DNA of 48,319 bases, taken from Micrococcales bacterium. GTDB lineage: Bacteria > Actinomycetota > Actinomycetes > Actinomycetales > Dermatophilaceae. The first letter of the stretch is position 1. Every line of letters starts with the position of its first letter. Made by a program: the position numbers and the translations under genes. The notes under the pieces are model-generated. The model worked only from the letters and a program-made list of their open reading frames with translations. It had not been told where the DNA came from and did not search any database. Positions 1 to 7,971 of this stretch are shown here, piece by piece. The stretch is from assembly GCA_021287075.1 (NCBI GenBank), contig JAJTBD010000026.1:1-48319 (forward strand). Direction: 5' to 3'.

Positions 1-55
1 TGACTCACCAACGACGAAGGATCACCCGTCGTACACCACGTCACTGGACTTGACC

Positions 56-204
56 TGGTGTGATGGGGCGGGGGGCGGAAGTCGCCAGTTGGTGTGATGG
101 GGCGGGGGGCGGAAGTCGCCAGTTGGTGTGATGGGGCGGGGGGCGGAAGTCGCCAGTTGGTGTGATGGGGCAGGGGGCGGAAGTCGCCAGTTGGTGTGAT
201 GGGG
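56..204. repeat. 34-bp tandem repeat (minisatellite), four full units plus a partial fifth
   Basis: Units begin at 56, 90, 124 and 158, each exactly 34 bp, followed by a 13-base partial copy at 192-204. Each unit starts TGGTGTGATGGGG, continues through a G-run (GGGG, C, GGGGGG) and ends with GGAAGTCGCCAGT. Units 1-3 look identical and unit 4 has one change in the G-run (CAGG instead of CGGG). There are no unique spacers, so it is not a CRISPR array. Open frames crossing it on either strand are only low-complexity Pro/Thr/His or Gly strings and are not believed. It lies just upstream of the radical SAM gene. Bases 1-55 show no recognisable feature; a gene could end left of the window. Confidence 0.9.
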
Positions 205-268
205 AAGGGTGGGGCAGCGCTGGTGACCACACGGCATACCCGATGAGGGTTTTTCCCAGGGGGGCCGG

Positions 269-274
269 TAATAT
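269..274 (+). promoter_or_regulatory. -10 box (TAATAT) for a leaderless radical SAM mRNA
   Basis: TAATAT stands 7 nt before the ATG at 282, so transcription would start at or within a base or two of the start codon. No Shine-Dalgarno sequence is visible. No convincing -35 hexamer is seen. A copy of CGGCATAC lies just upstream at 232-239. Confidence 0.5.
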
Positions 275-281
275 TCCGGGC

Positions 282-1448
<1,167 letters not shown>

Positions 1449-1470
1449 CCTGGGCGGCCGTCGAGTCCGG

Positions 1471-1492
1471 CCGCTGCCCCAAGCGGGCGCGG
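1471..1492. terminator. candidate bidirectional terminator hairpin
   Basis: CCGC, a bulged T, then GCCC pair with GGGC and GCGG around the loop CAAGC. The hairpin sits in the 61-bp gap between the convergent radical SAM and P450 genes. There is no U-tract, as is common in actinobacteria. Confidence 0.4.
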
Positions 1493-1509
1493 TCGACTCC
1501 GGCTGATCG

Positions 1510-2847
1510 TCAGCCGACCCGCGCCGGCAGGTGCTCGAAGCCGCGCAGGATGCGGGTATGCCGCCGCTGCGCCCCTGGGAGCAGCTCCACCCGGCCGAAG
1601 CGGTCGAAGAAGGCGCGCAGCCCGACCTCGCCCTCCATCCGGGCCAGCGCCGCGCCCAGGCAGTAGTGCCGGCCTGCCGAAAAGGCCAGGTGCTCCTTGG
1701 CGTTGGCCCGCTGCACGTCGAAGAGGTGTGGGTCGGCAAAGACAGCAGGGTCGCGATTGGCCCCCATGAGCACGGTCGTCACCAGGGCATTGCCGGGAAC
1801 CGCCACGCCCCCAATCTCGGTGTCGCGCATCGACATCCGACCGGTCAACAGCACTGGCGGGTCATAGCGCAGGACCTCGTCCACGGCATTCGCCCACTGC
1901 GCCTCGCCGTCGCGCAGGGCGGCCAGCTGCTCGGGGTGGCGCACCAGCAGGGCGATGCCATTGCCGAGCAGGTTCACGGTCGTCTCGAAGCCAGCCGCGA
2001 GCACGAGGCCGGCCGTCGACTTCAGCTCCTCGTGGTTGAGCGTCCCCTCCTCGTCGCTCGCGCGGACGAGCTGGCTGAGCAGGTTGTCGCCGGGATGATC
2101 GCGCGTCCACGCAAGATGCTCCTCGAGCCAGGCGTCAAAGGCCGCCAGTGACTCGTCGACCGCCCGGAAGCCCCGCCACGAGAGCCCCATGTCGAGACTC
2201 GGCGCGGCCCCCGCACCGAGCTCGAGCACCCGCTCCCGCTCGGCCTCCGGCACGCCAAGGATCTCGGCGATGACCGTGACGGGGAGCTGCGCGCAATAGG
2301 CCGCGACGAGATCCACCGGACTGTCGGTCTGCATCCGGTCGAGCAGCTCACCCGCCAGCTGCTCGACCCGCGGCCGCAGCCCCTCGACGGCCCGCACCGT
2401 GAAGACACGCGTGACGAGCCTGCGATAGCGCGTGTGGTCGGGCGGCTCGGTCGCCAGGAGCGACGGCGGCAGCAACGGGTGGGTCACGTCCGACTCCGCC
2501 CAGTCGAGGGTGCGCCCCAGCGCCCCCGGCCCGCCGTCGGTGCGCACGCCGACGCGGAAGTCGTTGCTGGACAGGGCCTCATGGACGCCCGCGTGGCTGG
2601 CCGTGATCCACGCTAGCCCGCTGCGATAGACCGGTCCCTGCTCGCGGATCTCGTCGATGACGCGCAGCATCGTCGCGTCGTCGTGGGTGGCCGAGGCGGC
2701 GATGAGTCGGCCCTGGAGGTCACCCCTGCGGGCGGCCGCCCGCACCGCGATGCGGGGTATGCCGTGACCGAGCGCCCAGCGCAGGCCGGACTTCGCCTCC
2801 GCGCTCGCCGCCGCCCGCGCGCGGGTCAGGCTCTCGGATGCCGCCAC
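1510..2847 (-). CDS. cytochrome P450
   Basis: A 445-residue soluble bacterial P450 monooxygenase. Visible motifs in order: the I-helix oxygen-activation segment AGFETTVN, the K-helix ExxR motif (EVLRY), and the heme-binding loop FSAGRHYCLG with the thiolate Cys near residue 396. The length is at the long end for bacterial P450s because of an Arg/Ala-rich N-terminal extension of about 50 residues. The GTG at 2847 is chosen because AGGAGG lies 4 nt upstream; a -10-like TAGGGT at 2875-2870 (reverse strand) is placed to serve it. The substrate cannot be told from sequence. No ferredoxin or ferredoxin reductase gene is adjacent, so electrons must come from elsewhere. Confidence 0.92.
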   Translation of the reverse strand: MAASESLTRARAAASAEAKSGLRWALGHGIPRIAVRAAARRGDLQGRLIAASATHDDATMLRVIDEIREQGPVYRSGLAWITASHAGVHEALSSNDFRVGVRTDGGPGALGRTLDWAESDVTHPLLPPSLLATEPPDHTRYRRLVTRVFTVRAVEGLRPRVEQLAGELLDRMQTDSPVDLVAAYCAQLPVTVIAEILGVPEAERERVLELGAGAAPSLDMGLSWRGFRAVDESLAAFDAWLEEHLAWTRDHPGDNLLSQLVRASDEEGTLNHEELKSTAGLVLAAGFETTVNLLGNGIALLVRHPEQLAALRDGEAQWANAVDEVLRYDPPVLLTGRMSMRDTEIGGVAVPGNALVTTVLMGANRDPAVFADPHLFDVQRANAKEHLAFSAGRHYCLGAALARMEGEVGLRAFFDRFGRVELLPGAQRRHTRILRGFEHLPARVG

Positions 2848-2885
2848 GACGCCTCCTCGCTCAGGGTGCACCCTAGCCGCCGGCC

Positions 2886-2900
2886 CCTACCAGCGGTAGG
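2886..2900. promoter_or_regulatory. short inverted repeat between P450 and plsC, possible operator
   Basis: CCTACC-AGC-GGTAGG is a perfect 6-bp inverted repeat with a 3-nt centre. It lies about where the -35 region of the reverse-strand P450 promoter (-10 TAGGGT at 2875-2870) would be. A repressor of the P450 could bind here. No regulator gene is adjacent, so this rests on symmetry and position only. Confidence 0.3.
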
Positions 2901-2969
2901 TCTGCGGTCCCGGGCGCAGGGGCGCTGTCCACATGCGCGTCATGGCCGGGGGTATGCCGCGCTGCCGCC

Positions 2970-2975
2970 TACGCT
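2970..2975 (+). promoter_or_regulatory. -10 box (TACGCT) for leaderless plsC
   Basis: TACGCT fits TANNNT and stands 6 nt before the GTG at 2982; no Shine-Dalgarno is present. The same arrangement recurs at many genes of this window. Confidence 0.5.
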
Positions 2976-2981
2976 TGCCCC

Positions 2982-3689
2982 GTGAACACCGAGGACAGCC
3001 TGGCGACGAGCGCGATGCGCCTGTTCATCGGCACGCCCCTGCGGCTGGCCACGCGCATGAGCGTCGAGGGCCGAGAGCACCTCCCGGCAACGGGCCCGGC
3101 GATCATCGCCAGCAACCACCTGTCCTTCATCGACTCGATGGTCATCCCGCTCGCGTCGGGCCGGATGGTCCACTTCCTCGGCAAGATTGAGTATTTCCAG
3201 GGCGAGGGCCTGAGCGGCCGGCTGACCAAGGCATTCCACGAGGCCTCCGGCACGATCGGGGTCGACCGCTCCGACCCGCGCGCCGCGGCCGAGTCGATGA
3301 AGGTGTCCGAGCAGGTCCTGCGCGAGGGCGGTGCGTTCGGCATCTACCCCGAGGGCACCCGCAGCCCCGACGGCCGCCTGCACCGCGGCCGCACCGGTGT
3401 GGCCCGTCTCCAGGTCGCCACCGGCGCGCCGATCATCCCCTGCGCTGTCGAGGGCACCGACCGCGTCCAGCCGCCTGGCAGCAATGGCTTCCGGCCGGCC
3501 AAGGTGACCGTCCGCTTCGGCCCGCCGGTGCCGGTGGAGCCGCTCCACGCGGCATACGCCAAGGCGGCGCTGCTGCGCGCGATCACCGACGCCACGATGG
3601 AGTCGATCGCGGCGCTGTCCGGCCAGGAGCAGTCCGGCCGCTATGCCAGCGAAGTCAAGGCCGAGCTGGGCGGCGACGCGCCCGTCTGA
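2982..3689 (+). CDS. plsC: 1-acyl-sn-glycerol-3-phosphate acyltransferase (PlsC family)
   Basis: A 235-residue lysophosphatidic acid acyltransferase family protein, expected to add the second fatty acyl chain in phospholipid synthesis at the inner membrane face. The catalytic NHX4D motif is seen as NHLSFID, and the glycerol-phosphate-binding block as YPEGTRSPDG. PlsC-fold proteins also acylate other lipids, so the exact acceptor is not certain. The start is the GTG at 2982, directly behind a -10 box. Its last 49 bp overlap tail-to-tail with the reverse-strand RyR-domain gene. Confidence 0.88.
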   Translation: MNTEDSLATSAMRLFIGTPLRLATRMSVEGREHLPATGPAIIASNHLSFIDSMVIPLASGRMVHFLGKIEYFQGEGLSGRLTKAFHEASGTIGVDRSDPRAAAESMKVSEQVLREGGAFGIYPEGTRSPDGRLHRGRTGVARLQVATGAPIIPCAVEGTDRVQPPGSNGFRPAKVTVRFGPPVPVEPLHAAYAKAALLRAITDATMESIAALSGQEQSGRYASEVKAELGGDAPV

Positions 3690-6322
3690 CCGTCGGTCAC
3701 CCGCATCGGCGCGAGCCCGGTGGCCCAGAGACGGTTGAGGATGGCGAGCATCAGGGTGCGGTTGTAGGCGAGGTCGCCCATGTCCGCGAGCTCCGGGTGG
3801 AGGCGCTGCGCATCGTGCCGCTGGCCCGCCCACCAGCCGTGGTCTCGTCGGAGCGTGCACCAGCGCTCGTATTCGGCCTGCACCAGCGAGTCCAGCTCTG
3901 CCTCTGTCGGCTCCTCGAATGCGCTCTCGGGTGTGGTGTGCGTGACCTCGCGCCAGACGAAGCCGTGCTCGGTGAACCACTGGAGCACCAGCCAGTGCTG
4001 GCGGATGTTGTCCTCGCGGTAGAAGCCGGGGAGCCCATCCCAGCCGACCCGGGTCTGGCGACTGGCGTGTGTCGGGTCGCTCCAGACCGGGGCATCGGGC
4101 GGCAGCGTCGCCTCGTGCTGCTCGCGGGCGAGGCGCATCATCGAGTCCTGTGGGGCGGTGGGCATGCCATCCGGGTCGTTGTAGGTGAGGGATCGGCGGA
4201 TTCGGTGGATGCCCTCCTCGAAGGAGGGGTCGGTGCTCGTGCCGGCGTCGGCGGACCGGACGAAGATGCGTGGAGGACCGCCGGTCCGGGCGACACCGAA
4301 GCGACGCTCGAGACGCGCCGCGGCACTGGCATAGGCGGGGTTGTCGTCGACGAACACGACCATGGCCGGGCCGTCGCCTTCCAGGGCATGGGCAGCCACC
4401 CGCTCCGGTTCCTCTGCGTGTGGGGGGACGACGACGTCGAACAGCGGAGCCCGCCGGGCGTCCGGCCCGCACATCGGCGACGCCCGCCAGGGGGCGCGCA
4501 GATCCGCCCACTCCTCCCGACGGGTGCCCGCATGGGGCCCGCACAGCTGGATGGTCGCCAGGGGGTGGCTCTGGTCGGCCGTGGCGCCCCTCTCATGCCG
4601 GCACCACAGTTTCCACGCCAGCTCGTCCAACAGGGTGAGGGGCAGGTCTGATTCGCCGGCGAGGACCACTGTCGGGATGGGCGCGGTGGCCGGGGCCTGG
4701 TCGGCTGCCCCCAGCAGGTGGTCGGCGATCTCCTCGCTCATGATCTGGTCGAGTGTCAGCGAATCGGCGATGACTGGGAGCAGGCCCGCTCGTGTCGCTG
4801 CCGAGCGTCGCAGCTGCGACATCCGCCAGGCCCGGGCCTCGCGGGCGTCGTCCATCAGGACGAAGCCCCGTGGGATCACACCCTCGAGATGGGCGGAGGT
4901 GCGGGGCCGGGCCAAGGCTGCCTCTGCCAGCTGCCAGACGGCCATGTTGACTCGCTGGTCGGGAGTGACGGCATACAGCCTCCGCAGGGACGCCCGCCGT
5001 CCCCGGTGGTAGAGGCGATGGCTGGTGACCACGTCCCGGATCAGGCGCGCGTCCTGCACGGACCCGGCGACGAAGACAGCCCCGTGCTGGACGGCCGTTG
5101 CGGCCAGGGCATTCTGCGGGTCGGGATCGACCACGACGACAAGGCGGGCCCGGCCCAGTCTCGCCCGCAGGTCTCCGCTGCGCAGACCGGTCGTCCACCA
5201 GAGGGCCCGTGCCCACCGGCCCGGGCCGACAGGCGCAGGCGCCACACGCGCAGCGGGCCGCCCATCGCCCACGCCAGGCCACCACCGCGGTCTACGGTCT
5301 GCCACGTCACTCGTTGTGGCGAGCGTGGCCTCGCGGCACAGCGCGGCGACGAGCGGCACGGACAGATCGCTCAGCCCCACCACCACGTCGAGGTCGTTGG
5401 CCCTGGCGACCTTGAGCCTGGTGAGGTGTCGCCTGGCCAGCGTCGCGAGCACACCCAGGGCGCCCACGGTCGTGACCGTCAGGCCGGCGCTGCGGGCGAG
5501 ATCGAAGGCAGGGGTCCAGGTGAGCGCGCATGGCTTGGCCGGTCCGTCGAACTCCCAGACACCGACGAAGGTCTCGATCACCCAGCCGGGGAGGGCGAGG
5601 GCGTGGCCACCTGCCGCACACGGCCAGTAGGTGGCGGTCGACAGCGCGACCGTCAGGCCCGCGAACAGCACAAGGCCCATCAGGGAGGGCGCCAGGGACA
5701 GCAGCGAGCTGCGGCGGCCGCGCAGGGCCCACCAGTAGACGAGCACACAGGTGATGCCCAGGGCCACCGTGGCCCAGGCCAGCGTCTGGTCGTGGTCCGC
5801 CGGAGCGGGCCCCGCCCCCGAGAGTGCGCGCCGGGATGCGCCCAGTGCCCGCAGCGACAGGGCCAGAAGACCCGCGGCGAATGCCGACCCGGACAGGAGC
5901 AGGGCCAGGATCGACAGCCATGGACCGGGGCCTCGGTGGGTGATCTCTGCGGGCGCGTATGCCGCGCGGAAGTGTGCGTCCGAGACCGGCCAGCGCTCTC
6001 CGCGGCTTCCCGTCAGAATCCAGTCGCCCGGCCGGGCGTGGGCCCGGCCCTCGAGGGTGTCGACGGCCGTGGCCCTTCTGGCGCGCTGGGCGCTGACCGT
6101 GCCGATGCGATCCCATCGCCCGTCGGGTCGTCGCCGGTAGGTCTCCCTGAAGACATCCGGGTCCACGGTGTGCCGGTGACCGTCAGAGGTCTCGACGAGC
6201 CAGTCCCCGCGCCTGCCGGCGAGCCGGTCTCCGGCCGAGGTGACCCACTCGACCGGGTCGGCCAGCTGTCGGGCCCGCACCGCGCCCAGCCGGCGGTAGA
6301 CGCCCTCCTTGCGGGATCTCAC
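3641..6322 (-). CDS. membrane protein with PGDYG-like repeats, TrkA_N-like NAD-binding domain and C-terminal RyR domain
   Basis: An 893-residue protein, second gene of an operon with the TIR protein (GTGA start/stop overlap). Visible order: two PGDYG-like modules (about 36-62 with RRGDW, 96-124 with RPGDW); four hydrophobic helices (about 134-160, 181-200, 206-232, 278-300); a Rossmann TrkA_N-like domain (about 308-470: VVVGLSDLSVPLVAAL, later VVVVDPDPQN, HGAVFVAGSVQDARLI, LYAVTPDQRVNMAV); a long middle region; and a RyR domain (about 805-865: EYERWCTLRRDHGWW, HPEL, LAILNRL). With an even number of helices, both ends would be cytoplasmic and the TM3-TM4 loop, holding Cys235 and Cys265, outside. 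Prokaryotic RyR and TrkA_N domains have been described in predicted nucleotide-signalling conflict systems. I infer a membrane effector or sensor of a nucleotide made by the TIR partner. There is no TVGYG potassium filter. Confidence 0.82.
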   Translation of the reverse strand: MRSRKEGVYRRLGAVRARQLADPVEWVTSAGDRLAGRRGDWLVETSDGHRHTVDPDVFRETYRRRPDGRWDRIGTVSAQRARRATAVDTLEGRAHARPGDWILTGSRGERWPVSDAHFRAAYAPAEITHRGPGPWLSILALLLSGSAFAAGLLALSLRALGASRRALSGAGPAPADHDQTLAWATVALGITCVLVYWWALRGRRSSLLSLAPSLMGLVLFAGLTVALSTATYWPCAAGGHALALPGWVIETFVGVWEFDGPAKPCALTWTPAFDLARSAGLTVTTVGALGVLATLARRHLTRLKVARANDLDVVVGLSDLSVPLVAALCREATLATTSDVADRRPRWWPGVGDGRPAARVAPAPVGPGRWARALWWTTGLRSGDLRARLGRARLVVVVDPDPQNALAATAVQHGAVFVAGSVQDARLIRDVVTSHRLYHRGRRASLRRLYAVTPDQRVNMAVWQLAEAALARPRTSAHLEGVIPRGFVLMDDAREARAWRMSQLRRSAATRAGLLPVIADSLTLDQIMSEEIADHLLGAADQAPATAPIPTVVLAGESDLPLTLLDELAWKLWCRHERGATADQSHPLATIQLCGPHAGTRREEWADLRAPWRASPMCGPDARRAPLFDVVVPPHAEEPERVAAHALEGDGPAMVVFVDDNPAYASAAARLERRFGVARTGGPPRIFVRSADAGTSTDPSFEEGIHRIRRSLTYNDPDGMPTAPQDSMMRLAREQHEATLPPDAPVWSDPTHASRQTRVGWDGLPGFYREDNIRQHWLVLQWFTEHGFVWREVTHTTPESAFEEPTEAELDSLVQAEYERWCTLRRDHGWWAGQRHDAQRLHPELADMGDLAYNRTLMLAILNRLWATGLAPMRVTDGQTGASPPSSALTSLA

Positions 6323-7776
6323 GGCCGTGAGGAGGAGTTCTCAAGCGCCCTGGCCAGCTCGCTCAGCATCATGACGTCCTCGGTCTGGGCGTCGAAGCGG
6401 TCCTTGAGCAGCCAGGAGGCGTGCAGCTTCTCGATCTCGCGGTAGCCGTGATCCCCCACAGTGAGCAGACCACTCTGCGTGTAGACCATCACCGGCAGGT
6501 CGCGCAGTCCGGGGATGCGCCGAAGCTCCCGCAGGACCGTGAGCCCGATGGGGTCAAAACTGTTGCGCACCAGGCGTTGTGCCTGCGCCTCCAGGTCGGC
6601 GAACTCGGCGAGTTTCTGGTTGCCGATCCTGATGAGCTCGAGCTGCTCGGGCGAATCGCCCCGCGGGTAGTACATGTCCACCACGAAGAAGTCGGGGAAG
6701 CCGCCTTGCGACTTGAGCCTACGAAGCGTGGGCAGCACCTCCGCCTCGGTCATGATCGAGGTGATGTCGTAGACATCGCCGTGGCGCTCCTTGAACCGCC
6801 GGATGAATGCCGGGTTGTCGTCGATGATGAGCACCCGCGGCAGTCCCTCGATGGGCAGTTCGTGACCGGAGCGCATCGCGATCCCGTCGAGGACGAGCCG
6901 GTCGATGTCAGGGCTGAACCTCTCCTTGAGGAGCCAGCCGACCTCATAGAGCTGGAGGTCTCGCAGCAGGTGCTCGCGCAGCATGATCAGGCCCTGCTGG
7001 GTGTGCATGGCGATCGGCAGGACATCCGGCGGGTAGAACTCGCGCACTGTCTCCACGATGTCCACGCCGGCCGGGTGCCAGGCCGCATCGACGTGGTGAC
7101 GCAGTTCCTTCTCGGCGCGGATCACGGCGCTGACCGTCTCCGCCGCCTTGGCGACGTCCTCAGGGGAGGCGCCCTCTCGGGGGGTGTAGAGGTCGGTGAG
7201 GAACAGATCGGGCCGCTCCGTGTCGGACCGCGCGACAGACATCAGCTCTTTGACGACCACGCCCGGATCGTTGAAGGTGCGCACCTGGAAGGTCTCCGAA
7301 TGCCGCGCCTGGAAGAGCTCGGTCCACCTGGGCTCGTCATCGAAGAACCAGACCCGGGGGCGGGTGTCCTTGGCAGTGCCGGCCTCGAGCCCGGTGAACG
7401 CAGAGGTGATCTGCTCCAGCCCCTCCTCGAGCTCGGTCCTCAGGTCGACCCAGCGTTGCGCGGCGAGCATGGCCGGGAGGGGGTCGTCGTCGAGGCGGGC
7501 CACGACAAAGGGGTAGTTCTCGTCGTCCATCCACCGGTTGAACGCGGCCTGCCACTCGGCGCCCACCCATCGGGACTTCCCGGCCGCCCCCGAATACAGC
7601 AGCAGGAAGCCCGCCGACTCACCGATGCCGTCGTTGATCCGGCCCGCGATGGACTCGCCGAAGGGCAGGTCATCGACGTCGACCCACACCTCGTGCCCGC
7701 ACAGCCGCAGCCTCTTGACGACGAGATCGACCTTGACCGAGTCGGAGCTGGAGTGGGAGACGAAGATCGCCGACAT
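6319..7776 (-). CDS. TIR domain protein with two tandem receiver-like domains (TIR-REC-REC)
   Basis: A 485-residue protein. The N-terminal 130 residues are a TIR domain: FVSHSSSD at the start, VWVDVDDLPFGESI (BB-loop-like), and SRWVGAEWQAAF carrying the Glu (about residue 74) at the position of the catalytic Glu of TIR NADases. Two receiver-like domains follow. The first (about 140-300) has FFDDEP, LTDLYTPREG (acceptor Asp about 195) and WLLKERF; the second (about 315-480) has LIIDDNP, VVDMYYPRG (Asp about 367), VYTQSG and WLLKDRF. Both carry long insertions after the phospho-acceptor strand. The ATG at 7776 is preceded by AAGG with a 6-nt gap; a GTG one codon upstream is possible. The stop overlaps the start of the RyR gene by 4 bp, implying translational coupling. 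No adjacent histidine kinase is seen. NADase activity and phospho-control are inferences. Confidence 0.85.
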   Translation of the reverse strand: MSAIFVSHSSSDSVKVDLVVKRLRLCGHEVWVDVDDLPFGESIAGRINDGIGESAGFLLLYSGAAGKSRWVGAEWQAAFNRWMDDENYPFVVARLDDDPLPAMLAAQRWVDLRTELEEGLEQITSAFTGLEAGTAKDTRPRVWFFDDEPRWTELFQARHSETFQVRTFNDPGVVVKELMSVARSDTERPDLFLTDLYTPREGASPEDVAKAAETVSAVIRAEKELRHHVDAAWHPAGVDIVETVREFYPPDVLPIAMHTQQGLIMLREHLLRDLQLYEVGWLLKERFSPDIDRLVLDGIAMRSGHELPIEGLPRVLIIDDNPAFIRRFKERHGDVYDITSIMTEAEVLPTLRRLKSQGGFPDFFVVDMYYPRGDSPEQLELIRIGNQKLAEFADLEAQAQRLVRNSFDPIGLTVLRELRRIPGLRDLPVMVYTQSGLLTVGDHGYREIEKLHASWLLKDRFDAQTEDVMMLSELARALENSSSRP

Positions 7777-7959
7777 CACTGGCCTTCGCGTAGGAGTTCT
7801 CTTTCCTGGAGGTCTACCAGCCGGTCAGCGGCCGCATCTGGCGAATGTGGGAATCAGGAGCAACCGCACAATCCGCCTGGGTGCCCGTCCAGCCCACGGC
7901 CGGGTGGCCTTGCCGCGCGGCTCGCATGTGTCGAGTCCGGCAGCAGCCGCCCGCTCGTT

Positions 7960-7965
7960 TAGTGT
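7960..7965 (+). promoter_or_regulatory. -10 box (TAGTGT) for leaderless murT
   Basis: TAGTGT stands 6 nt before the GTG at 7972. It lies in the 195-bp divergent gap between the TIR operon and murT; no clear promoter could be assigned to the TIR side. Confidence 0.45.
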
Positions 7966-7971
7966 GGGTCT

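Noticed and set aside
56..204. CRISPR array
   Set aside because: The units abut directly with no unique spacers, and no cas genes are present.
3641..6322. Potassium channel or Trk uptake protein
   Set aside because: A TrkA_N-like domain follows the helices, but there is no TVGYG-type filter and the RyR and PGDYG-like modules point elsewhere.
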